NCBI GenBank assembly: GCA_000434935.1
Contig: FR882200.1
Location: 1,065 to 32,386 of the forward strand
Origin: Bacteroides sp. CAG:709
Lineage (GTDB): Bacteria > Bacteroidota > Bacteroidia > Bacteroidales > UBA932
DNA length: 31,322 nucleotides
Direction: 5' to 3'
Shown here: positions 22,610 through 30,718 of the stretch, one piece after another
Numbering within the stretch: the first letter of the stretch is position 1
Layout: each line of letters starts with the position of its first letter
The notes under the pieces: model-generated
The model's database searches: none
What the model saw: only the letters and a program-made list of their open reading frames with translations
What the model was told of the DNA's origin: nothing
Position numbers and translations under genes: made by a program

Positions 22610-23728
22610 TTATTTTCCGGGGTTGTAGTTTTTCACTTCGCAGTCCAGCCGCCCGTCGGCAAACATGACAGAGACATTGTCCCCTGCCTTCCTGCCGGAG
22701 GCGCTTTTCAGCACGACGCCGTCGCCGTCCAGCACGAGCACATATCCTCGGGACAATATTTTTCTCGGGTCTGCGCCCTGGATTCTGGCTTCCAGCAGGT
22801 CCACTTTCGAGGACATCAGCGAAATCTTGTTCAGAAAGGCCGTTTTCAGACGGGTTCCGTATGATACAAGAGACTGGTCCTCAGCAGCATAGATATCCAG
22901 AAAGACATCGGCCAATGCTGTCGGCGTCTTCACGTATTCCCATGCGGCCATGTCGCAGATATGGTAGTCCTGGTCATGTCCGACAGCCGTGAGCACGGGA
23001 ACGGGACAACGCCCTATCGCCGCACCTACCTCATAATCATCGAAGCAGGCAAGGTCCAGTTTCGCACCGCCGCCACGCAGAATCAGCACGGCATCATACC
23101 CGGGACTTGCCCCGGATGCAGCGGCAATGGCCTCCGCTATGGAAGACGGAGCCGCAACACCCTGCATCACAGCCTCGAAGAGGTCCGTGTGGAAGGTAAA
23201 ACCGTAATCGTTTTCGTGCAGATGGCGCATGAAATCCCGGTAACCTGCCGCGTCCGGCGCAGAGATGACAGCAAGCCTGTAAGGCAACGGCGCCAATGTC
23301 AGCCGCTTCTGACGGTCCAGCAGTCCCTCCCGCTTCAGCCGTTCAATGGTTTCCTGCCGCTCGCGCTCCTTGTCCCCGACAGTATATTCCGGGTCAATGT
23401 CGTCGATTATCAATGACAGTCCATATAGCTGGCTGTAGTTCACCTGCACATGGACGAGAACATTGATGCCCTCCTGGAGCGGTATTCCTGTAACTGATTG
23501 GAAATAAGGCGCAAGCATTCTGAACTTGGAGCTCCAGATTATCGCCGTGGCCTTGGCGGCCAGTCCTGCGTCCCCGCTCTGCGACAATTCCAGGTAACAA
23601 TGTCCTCCTGCTCTCGCCTTGACAGCGCTGATTTCTGCTTTCACCCACATCTTCGCAGGAAAAGAATCCTCCAGCACCGTCCTGAGTTGCGTCTGCAACG
23701 TATATAAGTCTATGGCATTTCTATCCAT
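22610..23728 (-). CDS. xseA: Exodeoxyribonuclease VII large subunit
   Basis: Catalytic subunit of exonuclease VII, which degrades single-stranded DNA from both ends in repair and recombination. The 372-aa product has an N-terminal OB-fold (about 8-112, with WVKAEIS at 28-34), then the nuclease domain with RGGGAKLDLACFDD (218-231), GHDQD (250-254) and the KTPTALAD stretch (267-274). E. coli XseA is 456 aa; the loss is mostly in the helical stalk after residue 275, which is short here. The N-terminal ATG at 23728 lies about 36 nt after a consensus promoter. It opens the xseA-xseB-glycogen-ribF gene train. Confidence 0.94.
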   Translation of the reverse strand: MDRNAIDLYTLQTQLRTVLEDSFPAKMWVKAEISAVKARAGGHCYLELSQSGDAGLAAKATAIIWSSKFRMLAPYFQSVTGIPLQEGINVLVHVQVNYSQLYGLSLIIDDIDPEYTVGDKERERQETIERLKREGLLDRQKRLTLAPLPYRLAVISAPDAAGYRDFMRHLHENDYGFTFHTDLFEAVMQGVAAPSSIAEAIAAASGASPGYDAVLILRGGGAKLDLACFDDYEVGAAIGRCPVPVLTAVGHDQDYHICDMAAWEYVKTPTALADVFLDIYAAEDQSLVSYGTRLKTAFLNKISLMSSKVDLLEARIQGADPRKILSRGYVLVLDGDGVVLKSASGRKAGDNVSVMFADGRLDCEVKNYNPGK

Positions 23729-23770
23729 ATATGTATAATCTATATGACCATGTCATCAATTGTGTGGTTC

Positions 23771-23801
23771 TTCAAATTTACGATTGGTTTTGGTCAAATC
23801 A
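23771..23801 (-). promoter_or_regulatory. Promoter of the xseA-glycogen-ribF gene train
   Basis: The minus strand reads TTTG (23801-23798), 19 nt, then TAAATTTG (23778-23771), a full match to the Bacteroidota -33/-7 pattern. Transcription would start near 23764, about 36 nt before the xseA ATG. It is the only consensus promoter I find for the following 13 kb. Confidence 0.75.
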
Positions 23802-23896
23802 AAATCGGGACACCACTTATTTCGCAATCTTTCGCATTACGGAAAAATAACTTCATTAAACTTTAACAACAGGGTGTGCGGTCCAATGATTTTTGC

Positions 23897-23904
23897 TATA
23901 TTTG
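23897..23904 (+). promoter_or_regulatory. Putative -7 box of the engB promoter
   Basis: TATATTTG matches TAnnTTTG exactly and is followed about 70 nt later by the engB start. No well-spaced TTTG is seen upstream. It is divergent from the xseA promoter across about 95 bp. Confidence 0.55.
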
Positions 23905-23977
23905 CAACGCTTTTGGTTAAAAAGCAAAAGTTAAATCCATACAGTTTCTTAGAAACCGTCATTTGATGAAAACGAAT

Positions 23978-24604
23978 ATGAAAATCTCAAGCGCGAAATT
24001 TGCGGGCAGCAGCACGCAGGTTACGCAAAAACCGGCCAGAAAACTGCCCGAGTTCGCTTTCATCGGAAGGTCCAACGTGGGTAAATCATCATTGATAAAC
24101 ATGCTTTGCGGAAACGGCAAGCTGGCCATGACTTCCGGTACTCCCGGAAAGACCAGACTGGTGAACCATTTCCTCATAAACGACAGCTGGTATCTGGTGG
24201 ACTTGCCGGGATACGGATTCGCCAAACTTCCGGAAAAAGAGCGTGCCAAACTCCAGGATGTCATTCGGGATTACCTGAACCACTCACAGGAAATGGTCAT
24301 GCTCTTCGTGTTGATAGACGTTCGGCATGAAATCGGAAAGATTGACATGGATTTCCTTAACGAACTGGGTGACAGCGACATACCATTCGCCATCATCTTC
24401 ACCAAAGGCGACAAGCTGGGTCCTGTGGCAAGGGCTGCGCAGCTGGAGCGGGACAAGGAACAGCTCGGAGAGTTTTGGGAAGAGCTTCCGCTCAGCTTCG
24501 TAAGTTCTTCGAATTCAGGTCTCGGAAAGGAGGAAATCCTGGGCTACATCGGCTCCGTGCTGGAGGACCTGAAGAGCAAGGACGAGGCGGAACAAACCAA
24601 ATGA
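23978..24604 (+). CDS. engB: Ribosome-biogenesis GTPase EngB/YsxC
   Basis: A small TrmE-Era-type GTPase needed for assembly of the large ribosomal subunit (and called a division GTPase in older names). With the start at 23978 it is 208 aa: G1 GRSNVGKSS at 30-38, G2 TPGKT at 55-59, G3 DLPGYG at 75-80, G4 TKGD near 144-147. In-frame starts 12 bp upstream (ATG) and 15 bp upstream (TTG) also exist. I choose the later ATG because MKISSAKF aligns with the start of YsxC relatives; the real start may be four residues earlier. prs follows after 33 bp. Confidence 0.93.
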   Translation: MKISSAKFAGSSTQVTQKPARKLPEFAFIGRSNVGKSSLINMLCGNGKLAMTSGTPGKTRLVNHFLINDSWYLVDLPGYGFAKLPEKERAKLQDVIRDYLNHSQEMVMLFVLIDVRHEIGKIDMDFLNELGDSDIPFAIIFTKGDKLGPVARAAQLERDKEQLGEFWEELPLSFVSSSNSGLGKEEILGYIGSVLEDLKSKDEAEQTK

Positions 24605-24637
24605 TCGACATTTACAGAACAAACCAATAACTTAAAA

Positions 24638-25615
24638 ATGAACACCGTACACAAAATGGAATTGTTTGCCTGCAGGGCCTCGAAAGACTTTGCTGCAAAG
24701 GTAGTTGACGAGTTGAACAGACTTCAGCCGGAAGGAGAGGGACAGATTCACCTCGGAGATTCAGAAGTTACCGTCTTCAGCGACGGTGAGTTCCAGCCTT
24801 CTTTCACTGAAAGCGTACGTGGAGCTACAGTATTTATTCTGCAGTCCACATTCCCGCCGGCAGAGAATCTGATGGAGCTTCTTTTGACAATCGATGCAGC
24901 CAAGAGGGCTTCAGCTTACAAAGTCATCGCAGTCATGCCTTACTTCGGATGGGCAAGACAGGACAGGAAAGACAAGCCGAGAGTTTCCATCGGAGCCAAG
25001 CTCGTAGCCAATCTTCTCTGCGCCGCAGGAGTTGACAGAATCATGACCTGCGACCTCCACGCTGACCAGATCCAGGGATTCTTCGACATTCCGGTAGACC
25101 ATATTTATGCAAGCAAGGTGTTCATACCTTACCTGAAATCTCTCAAAATCAAGGATTTGGCAATCGCTGCTCCTGATATGGGCGGCGCCAAGAGGGCCAA
25201 TGCCTATGCCAAGGATCTCGCATGTCCGGTCATCATCTGCCACAAGTCAAGAGAGAGAGCGAACGTGGTCGCATCCATCACTGCTATCGGTGAGGTAGAG
25301 GGCAAGAACGTGGTCATCGTCGACGACATGATCGATACCGCAGGAACATTGACCAAGGCCGCTGACATCCTGATGGAGAAGGGCGCGAAGAGCGTGCGCG
25401 CATGTGCGACCCACGCAATCCTTTCAGGACCGGCTTACGACAGGATCAATGCTTCCAAGCTTTCAGAGGTGTATGTAACTGATACAATCCCTCTTACGAG
25501 CAATCCTGACGTGGACAAGAGCAAGATCAAGGTGGTTTCGATGACGGAGACATTTGCAAGAATCATCCGCAAGGTCTGCGACAACGAGCCTATCAGTCCA
25601 GAGTTCATTTTCTAA
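24638..25615 (+). CDS. prs: Ribose-phosphate pyrophosphokinase (PRPP synthetase)
   Basis: Makes PRPP from ribose 5-phosphate and ATP for purine, pyrimidine, NAD, histidine and tryptophan synthesis. The 325-aa product has FSDGEFQP (47-54), the ATP-binding flexible-loop region PYFGWARQDRK (101-111), DLHADQIQGFF (139-149), and the PRPP-binding signature VVIVDDMIDTAGT (225-237). The N-terminus is a few residues longer than class I enzymes; Met7 is an alternative start. It lies in engB-prs-small membrane protein-der, with 16 bp to the next gene. Confidence 0.96.
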   Translation: MNTVHKMELFACRASKDFAAKVVDELNRLQPEGEGQIHLGDSEVTVFSDGEFQPSFTESVRGATVFILQSTFPPAENLMELLLTIDAAKRASAYKVIAVMPYFGWARQDRKDKPRVSIGAKLVANLLCAAGVDRIMTCDLHADQIQGFFDIPVDHIYASKVFIPYLKSLKIKDLAIAAPDMGGAKRANAYAKDLACPVIICHKSRERANVVASITAIGEVEGKNVVIVDDMIDTAGTLTKAADILMEKGAKSVRACATHAILSGPAYDRINASKLSEVYVTDTIPLTSNPDVDKSKIKVVSMTETFARIIRKVCDNEPISPEFIF

Positions 25616-25631
25616 AAAAGTTCAATATATA

Positions 25632-25931
25632 ATGGAAGTCTTTCTGGCAGCATTGGTACTCGTCGGATTCGGGGTCTTGGGAATGTGTTTCAACATCATA
25701 TTCCGCAAGAACGGCCAGTTTCCGCAGACGGATGTCGGTTCGAATGAAAACATGAAGAAGCTCGGCATCAGGTGCATGCGCGAGGAAGACGACGAACGCT
25801 TTTCGAAAACGCACGGCGGTAACGGTTCCGGAGCTACATGTTCCGGAACTTATAGCGACTCCTGCATAGGATGCGGCCTGTATCCGCTGGAGAAGAAAGC
25901 AGAAAAGAAGGGCCAGAGCCCTATATTATAA
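25632..25931 (+). CDS. Small membrane protein with C-terminal cysteine cluster
   Basis: A 99-aa protein I cannot assign a function. Residues 3-24 form one membrane helix, followed by FRKNGQFPQTDVG (24-36) and NMKKLGIRCMREED (40-53). The C-terminal part carries Cys70, Cys78 and Cys81 (CX7CXXC) plus Cys49, which could bind a metal or an iron-sulfur cluster; this is inference. A longer reading frame starting at 25554 runs through the prs end and is not credible. The ATG at 25632 lies 16 bp after prs. Similar short proteins with an FP-x-T-x-VG-x-N-x-x-MRKLGI-C pattern occur across Bacteroidales, from memory, so it is likely real and conserved. Confidence 0.7.
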   Translation: MEVFLAALVLVGFGVLGMCFNIIFRKNGQFPQTDVGSNENMKKLGIRCMREEDDERFSKTHGGNGSGATCSGTYSDSCIGCGLYPLEKKAEKKGQSPIL

Positions 25932-25995
25932 ACAAGAAGCCCGGGATACGGGAAAAACAATCTTCTCGTGAGAGTAGATATCAACTAGTAAAAAG

Positions 25996-27303
25996 ATGAG
26001 TCTAGTAGCAATTGTAGGACGCCCGAATGTGGGTAAGTCCACACTTTTCAACCGCCTCGTAGGTATGAGGCAAGCCATTGTAGATGAAACCGCAGGCGTT
26101 ACGCGCGACAGGCATTACGGAAAATGCGAATGGTGCGGCAAGGAGTTTTCAGTGGTGGATACCGGAGGATATACTTCCGGTTCTGATGACGTTTTCGAAG
26201 AGGAAATCAGAAAACAAGTAGTAATCGCCATTGAAGAGGCGGATTTGATAATGTTCATGGTGGAAGCTTCCACCGGAATCACCGACTACGACGCTGAGAT
26301 CGCAGGTCTGCTCAGAAGGAGCGGCAAGCCCGTGGTCGTGGCTGTCAACAAGGTGGATTCCGGCGAAAAAGTTTTCGACACCTACCAGTTCTATGGCCTC
26401 GGCCTCGGAGAAATATGGAGCATTTCCGCAGCGAACGGCAGCGGCACAGGCGACCTTCTGGACGAGGTCCTGAAGAAACTTCCCGAAGATACGGAGGCTG
26501 AGGATGAGCATCCGGGCGTACCGAGAATCACCATCGTGGGCAAGCCTAATGTCGGCAAATCGTCTCTGACCAATGCGCTTCTCGGTGAGGACAGAAACAT
26601 CGTGACTTCTGTCGCCGGAACCACAAGAGATTCAATATCATCCTATTACAACAAGTTCGGACACGAATTCATGTTCGTGGACACTGCCGGCATCCGCAAG
26701 AAGAACAGGGTCAATGAGGACTTGGAGTTCTACTCCGTGATGCGTTCCATCAGGGCTATCGAGCACAGCGATGTCTGCATCATGATGATCGATGCCACCA
26801 CAGGTATGGAGGCACAGGACATGAACATCTTCAACCTCATCAAGAAGAACAGAAAGGGTTGTGTCCTGGTTGTGAACAAGTGGGACCTCTTCACGAAAGA
26901 GAGCAACACGATGGCGGAATACACCAAGGCATTGAAAGCGAGAATCGCTCCGTTCAATGACGTGCCTATCATCTTCACATCCGTGCTGAAGAAGCAAAGA
27001 ATCCTGGATGTGCTGAATGAGATCGCACACGTATGGGACAATTACTCGCGCAAGGTAAGCACTTCCAAGCTCATGGATGCAATGCTTCCGGAAATCGAGA
27101 ATTATCCACCTCCGATGTGGAAGGGCAAGCTGGTGAAAATCAAGTATATGACCCAGCTTCCTACCAGATTCCCGGCATTCGCGTTCTTCTGCAACTTGCC
27201 GCAGTACATCAAGGATCCATACAAGCGTTTCCTGGAGAACAAGCTCCGCGAGCACTTCGACCTGACAGGCTGCCCTGTGCAGATGTTCATGCGCCAGAAA
27301 TAA
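25996..27303 (+). CDS. der: Ribosome-biogenesis GTPase Der (EngA)
   Basis: An essential GTPase with two tandem G domains, needed for 50S subunit maturation. The 435-aa product has the first G1 GRPNVGKS at 8-15 and first VNKVD near 116-120, and the second G1 GKPNVGKSS from about residue 181 with VNKWDLF near 293-299. The C-terminal KH-like domain (about 355-435) contains the NYPPPMWKGKLVKIKYMTQ region. Length is normal. It ends 18 bp before a strong terminator that closes the engB-prs-der block. Confidence 0.97.
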   Translation: MSLVAIVGRPNVGKSTLFNRLVGMRQAIVDETAGVTRDRHYGKCEWCGKEFSVVDTGGYTSGSDDVFEEEIRKQVVIAIEEADLIMFMVEASTGITDYDAEIAGLLRRSGKPVVVAVNKVDSGEKVFDTYQFYGLGLGEIWSISAANGSGTGDLLDEVLKKLPEDTEAEDEHPGVPRITIVGKPNVGKSSLTNALLGEDRNIVTSVAGTTRDSISSYYNKFGHEFMFVDTAGIRKKNRVNEDLEFYSVMRSIRAIEHSDVCIMMIDATTGMEAQDMNIFNLIKKNRKGCVLVVNKWDLFTKESNTMAEYTKALKARIAPFNDVPIIFTSVLKKQRILDVLNEIAHVWDNYSRKVSTSKLMDAMLPEIENYPPPMWKGKLVKIKYMTQLPTRFPAFAFFCNLPQYIKDPYKRFLENKLREHFDLTGCPVQMFMRQK

Positions 27304-27320
27304 CGGCACATCGCCGAACC

Positions 27321-27362
27321 AAAAATGAGGGTCACCCGGAATTGCGGGCGACCCTCATTTTT
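27321..27362. terminator. Bidirectional intrinsic terminator (der / efp)
   Basis: AAAAATGAGGGTC (27321-27333) pairs perfectly over 13 bp with GACCCTCATTTTT (27350-27362), extended inside by CCCG/CGGG after one mismatch. The A-run and T-run at the ends give a U-tract on either strand. It sits between der (plus) and efp (minus), which converge. Confidence 0.93.
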
Positions 27363-27383
27363 AATATTGTATTGACAGTCAGA

Positions 27384-27947
27384 TTATACGCGCTGGCCGT
27401 ATGAACGGTCTGTGGTATTTACTGTGATGACGTCATCCTGGTTGATGAAGAGAGGAACCATGATCTTGGCACCTGTCTCAAGTGTACACTCTTTAAGAGC
27501 ACTGGTAGAAGCGGTATTGCCCTTTACTGCTGGCTCGGTGTAGGTAACCTTCAATGTAACGTATGTAGGAAGCTCGCAGGTGAGGCATCTTTCCTCGTCT
27601 ACCAAGAACATCATCTCCACGTGCTGTCCTTCTTTCATGAGGTCTGCGTTCTCCACAACATCCTTAGGAAGGTGAATCTGCTCGAATGTCTCCTCGTGCA
27701 TGAAGTTGTATCCATCCTCATCACCATAAAGGAACTGGTAAGGACGTCTTTCGACATTGATAGTATCAACCTTCGCACCTGCGGTGAAAGTATTCTCGAG
27801 GATTCGTCCGTTCTCAAGGTTACGGAGTTTAGTCTTTACGAATGCTGGACCTTTTCCCGGCTTTACGTGCTGGAAATATACGAGCACACATGGTTTACCG
27901 TTGAAATTCAGGTACATTCCGTTTTTGAAATCAGCTGTTGTTGCCAT
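27384..27947 (-). CDS. efp: Translation elongation factor P
   Basis: Binds stalled ribosomes at the E/P site and helps form peptide bonds at polyproline stretches. The 187-aa product has three beta-barrel domains. The KPGKGPAF loop (29-36) holds Lys32, the residue matching E. coli Lys34 that is modified there by EpmA/EpmB; no such modification gene is in the window. The C-terminal TLETGAKIMVPLFINQDDVITVNT (156-179) fits the EF-P OB domain III. It is a single-gene unit with its own consensus promoter and a shared terminator with der. Confidence 0.96.
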   Translation of the reverse strand: MATTADFKNGMYLNFNGKPCVLVYFQHVKPGKGPAFVKTKLRNLENGRILENTFTAGAKVDTINVERRPYQFLYGDEDGYNFMHEETFEQIHLPKDVVENADLMKEGQHVEMMFLVDEERCLTCELPTYVTLKVTYTEPAVKGNTASTSALKECTLETGAKIMVPLFINQDDVITVNTTDRSYGQRV

Positions 27948-27987
27948 ATATCTAATAAAATTTGATTCAGTTTTCCGAATGACGGCG

Positions 27988-28019
27988 CAAATTTATAAAA
28001 ATGCGGCGTAACTGCCAAA
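27988..28019 (-). promoter_or_regulatory. efp promoter
   Basis: The minus strand reads TTTG (28019-28016), 20 nt, then TAAATTTG (27995-27988), the full Bacteroidota consensus. Transcription would start near 27981, giving a leader of about 34 nt. Confidence 0.8.
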
Positions 28020-28048
28020 TTTTCATTGAAAATGAGCTGAATATGTCC

Positions 28049-28978
28049 TTAGCCGTTCAATGCCAGGATGCGTGACGCGACAGATTCGAGAAGCCATTTC
28101 GGGGTAGATGTGGCACCGCAGACACCGACGCGGTCGTCATGGCGGAACCACTCCGGACGGATTCCCTCTTCATCGCTGACATGATAAGTCCGGATATTCA
28201 GGGAGCGGCAGAGATTGCAGAGAACTTTGCCGTTCGAGCTCTCGCTGCCGGAGACGAAAATTATGATATCATGATGCAATGCGAAGTCAGAGAGCCTTTC
28301 ATGGCGTCTCGCCACCTGCCGGCAGATGGTATCATGCACCGCCAGAAGACCAGTGCCGCGGAAACGCTCCTCGGACAACTCATGTTCCTTCGCCATCGCT
28401 TCGCGCAATGCACAGCAGATGGCAGAATACTCGGCAGGGCTCTTGGTGGTCTGCGAAAAGATTTCCACGGGGCCTTCAAGACGGATTTTGCCGGAGGACA
28501 ATGCTTCCATGAACATGTCCATATTTTCTATCACGACCGCATCGCCGCCCACCTGGCCGAGAAGCCCCAGCACCTCGGCATGGCCGACCTTTCCGAAAAT
28601 CACGATCTGACCGCCGGCGGCATTGACACGGGCATAGGCCTCGCGGATGCTTTTCTGGAGATTCAGCACCACCGGACAGGTACAGTCAATCACCTCAAGG
28701 CCAAGCTCTTCTGCCTTGGAGTATGTGGAAGGCGGTTCGCCATGAGCGCGGATAAGAAGGCTGTCGCCTTTATGGAGGGATGAGAGATCCGACAGGCCGA
28801 TCGTCACAAGCCCGGCTGCACGAAGGCGCGAAAGTTCCGCCTCGTTATGCACAATGGAGCCCAAAGAATATAATCTGGAATGTTCCGCGCCCGAAAGATA
28901 TTCCTCGGCGCGGTCAACTGCCCTTATCACTCCCCCGCAGAATCCGGAATCCGGATCGATTTCCACCGTAATGTTCAT
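28049..28978 (-). CDS. ispH: 4-hydroxy-3-methylbut-2-enyl diphosphate reductase
   Basis: Last step of the MEP pathway, giving IPP and DMAPP from HMBPP with a [4Fe-4S] cluster. The 309-aa product has the cluster cysteines Cys14 (GFCGGV), Cys101 (DCTCPVV) and Cys219 (TICRQ). The substrate-site residues of E. coli IspH match His44 (IVHN), His79 (AHGEPP) and His133/Glu135 (GHAEV). The late SGSESSNGK (243-251) replaces the usual SxNSSN. It starts 5 bp after the cmk stop, so it is co-transcribed with cmk. Confidence 0.95.
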   Translation of the reverse strand: MNITVEIDPDSGFCGGVIRAVDRAEEYLSGAEHSRLYSLGSIVHNEAELSRLRAAGLVTIGLSDLSSLHKGDSLLIRAHGEPPSTYSKAEELGLEVIDCTCPVVLNLQKSIREAYARVNAAGGQIVIFGKVGHAEVLGLLGQVGGDAVVIENMDMFMEALSSGKIRLEGPVEIFSQTTKSPAEYSAICCALREAMAKEHELSEERFRGTGLLAVHDTICRQVARRHERLSDFALHHDIIIFVSGSESSNGKVLCNLCRSLNIRTYHVSDEEGIRPEWFRHDDRVGVCGATSTPKWLLESVASRILALNG

Positions 28979-28983
28979 GTCGA

Positions 28984-29676
28984 CTAAGCTCCGAATTTCT
29001 CCTTTACAAGATTACGAATCCAATCCATCTGATCATCGAGAGTCATATCTGTATTGTCCAGGACAATGGCGTCGGAAGCCTGCCTCAACGGGGATGTCTC
29101 CCTATGTGAATCAATATAGTCCCTCGTCTTCAAATTTTCCAGAACTTCCTTGAAATCAGGGTTTTGCCCTGACGTACGCATCTCTTTCAGACGACGTTCC
29201 GCACGGACATTGTCATCAGCGACCATAAAAATCTTCAAATCTGCATTCGGGAATACCGACGTACCGATGTCGCGTCCGTCCATGACGATGCGCTTGTTCT
29301 TTCCATATTCGACAAGTTTCCGGTCCACAAAACTGCGCACTTCCGGAATCACCGAAACCGGACTTACATGGGAAGAGACCCCGATAGTACGGATCTTGTC
29401 ATCCACGCACTCGTCGCCGATAAAAGTATGACTGCCGCCGTCGGCGTACTCGAAACGGACATCCAGCGCAGGAAGGGCCGCGTCAAGAGCGGGAATGTCA
29501 ATGCTACCGTCAGGAAGAACCATGCCATGCTCCATCGCGTACAGTGTCACGGCGCGGTACAATGCCCCTGAATCCAGGTAAAGAAACGAGAATTCCTTAG
29601 CTATGAGTTTGGCAAACGAACTTTTGCCTGTGGACGAATATCCGTCAATTGCAATGATTATATCTGGAACTTGCAT
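28984..29676 (-). CDS. cmk: Cytidylate kinase
   Basis: Phosphorylates CMP and dCMP with ATP. From the ATG at 29676 the product is 230 aa, with the P-loop DGYSSTGKSS at 11-20, the DSGALYRAVTLYAM stretch (about 35-48) typical of Cmk, and the VMDGRDIGTSVFPNADLKIF region near 132-151. A TTG at 29700 would add eight residues but lies over a TATTTTTG box (29705-29698), so the ATG is preferred. It is followed by ispH after 5 bp, and preceded by the DUF4783 gene 40 bp away. The two essential genes could be transcribed either from that box or from the DUF4783 side. Confidence 0.94.
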   Translation of the reverse strand: MQVPDIIIAIDGYSSTGKSSFAKLIAKEFSFLYLDSGALYRAVTLYAMEHGMVLPDGSIDIPALDAALPALDVRFEYADGGSHTFIGDECVDDKIRTIGVSSHVSPVSVIPEVRSFVDRKLVEYGKNKRIVMDGRDIGTSVFPNADLKIFMVADDNVRAERRLKEMRTSGQNPDFKEVLENLKTRDYIDSHRETSPLRQASDAIVLDNTDMTLDDQMDWIRNLVKEKFGA

Positions 29677-29697
29677 TTGTAGTCGGTTGGTTTGGAG

Positions 29698-29705
29698 CAA
29701 AAATA
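29698..29705 (-). promoter_or_regulatory. Putative -7 box in front of cmk-ispH
   Basis: The minus strand reads TATTTTTG, an exact TAnnTTTG match, 21 bp before the cmk ATG. No good TTTG is found upstream, so the call is tentative. Confidence 0.45.
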
Positions 29706-29716
29706 GGCATTTTTTT

Positions 29717-30127
29717 TTATTTTTCCCTCATTATTTTCAGCTGCTGTATCTTATATGTGTCCTGCTTGAAAGTGACGAAGATGGTCACTTCGAAAGATTC
29801 GCCGCCGGCACTGAGCCTTCCGATGGCATATTTCATATTGGAACGGCCTGCCGTATGTGTTATGTCGAACCCTCGCGGGGAATAGCTGTCGAAGAATGCT
29901 TTAAGGATCTGTTTCGCCTGATTCTTGCTGGAATCGCTGGTGTTGGATATTATGGAAATCTCCAGGCTGTCGTCAAACCACGCCGAGAGTTTCTCCGCAT
30001 CTCCAAGACGGATGTACTTGGCAATAGGAACGAACACATCGTACCCCTCATCCTGGGCAGATGTCTTATGTCCGCAGCAGCAGAACGCTACCGCAGCAGA
30101 TAAGAATATGAGCAATCTGTTTTTCAT
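29717..30127 (-). CDS. Exported DUF4783 protein
   Basis: A 136-aa secreted protein of the DUF4783 family, an NTF2-like fold found in Bacteroidota. Residues 1-25 form a signal peptide with a CCC run at 16-18 and a likely cleavage near TSAQ; lipid attachment is possible but the lipobox is poor. The mature part shows DVFVPIAKYIRLGDAEKLSAWF (30-51), SKNQAKQILKAFFDSYSPRGF (67-87) and FVTFKQDTYKIQQLKI. Function unknown. It sits back to back with rlmH, an arrangement that recurs in Bacteroidota as far as I recall. Confidence 0.85.
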   Translation of the reverse strand: MKNRLLIFLSAAVAFCCCGHKTSAQDEGYDVFVPIAKYIRLGDAEKLSAWFDDSLEISIISNTSDSSKNQAKQILKAFFDSYSPRGFDITHTAGRSNMKYAIGRLSAGGESFEVTIFVTFKQDTYKIQQLKIMREK

Positions 30128-30198
30128 ACTGTTTTCCTACATTGTTGTACATCAAGCATTCTATTTGCAAATTCCGAGCCGCGAAAATGATTTTTCAT

Positions 30199-30206
30199 TA
30201 TCTTTG
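30199..30206 (+). promoter_or_regulatory. Putative -7 box of the rlmH promoter
   Basis: TATCTTTG matches TAnnTTTG. Transcription would start near 30213, about 26 nt before the rlmH ATG at 30239. This excludes the in-frame TTG at 30206 as the start. Confidence 0.6.
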
Positions 30207-30238
30207 TGGATGACAAGATTGGAAAACGCGGAAGTCTG

Positions 30239-30712
30239 ATGAAAATTTCATTGATAACAGTCGGAAAAACCGATGTGAAGTGGGTAAAAGAAGGCCTGGA
30301 GCTGTATGCCGGCAGGCTTTCCCACTATATACAATTCACTATCAACGAGATTCCCGAACTGAAGAATGCCTCGGCACTTTCCCGTGACCAGATAAAGGAA
30401 AAGGAAGGCGACCTGATATTGGGGCTGATACGTCCGGCGGACGACGTCATCCTGCTGGACGAGCACGGCAAGGAGTTCAGGTCAATGGAATTTGCATCCT
30501 ATATCCAGAACAAGATGGCCTGCAGCGGCAGAAATATTGCATTCGTCATCGGAGGGGCATACGGCTTCTCACAGAAAGTCTATGACAGGGCAGACTCGAA
30601 GATGTCGCTTTCGAAAATGACTTTCTCCCACCAGATGGTCAGGACGATTTTCGCAGAACAGCTCTACCGGGCATTCACCATCATAAAGGGCGAGCCTTAT
30701 CACCACGAATAG
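30239..30712 (+). CDS. rlmH: 23S rRNA pseudouridine-1915 N3-methyltransferase
   Basis: A SPOUT-class methyltransferase that modifies pseudouridine 1915 in helix 69 of 23S rRNA in the assembled 70S ribosome. The product from the ATG at 30239 is 157 aa, the normal RlmH length. MKISLITVGKTDVKWVKEG opens it, IAFVIGGAYGFS (about 102-113) forms the SAM-binding knot, and QLYRAFTIIKGEPYHHE is the family C-terminus. It is divergent from the DUF4783 gene and 6 bp upstream of the next gene. Confidence 0.95.
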   Translation: MKISLITVGKTDVKWVKEGLELYAGRLSHYIQFTINEIPELKNASALSRDQIKEKEGDLILGLIRPADDVILLDEHGKEFRSMEFASYIQNKMACSGRNIAFVIGGAYGFSQKVYDRADSKMSLSKMTFSHQMVRTIFAEQLYRAFTIIKGEPYHHE

Positions 30713-30718
30713 CAGAAC

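Noticed and set aside
25554..25631. Longer start for the 99-aa membrane protein
   Set aside because: It would overlap the prs end in another frame and place a Ser-rich stretch before the membrane helix; the ATG at 25632 is simpler.
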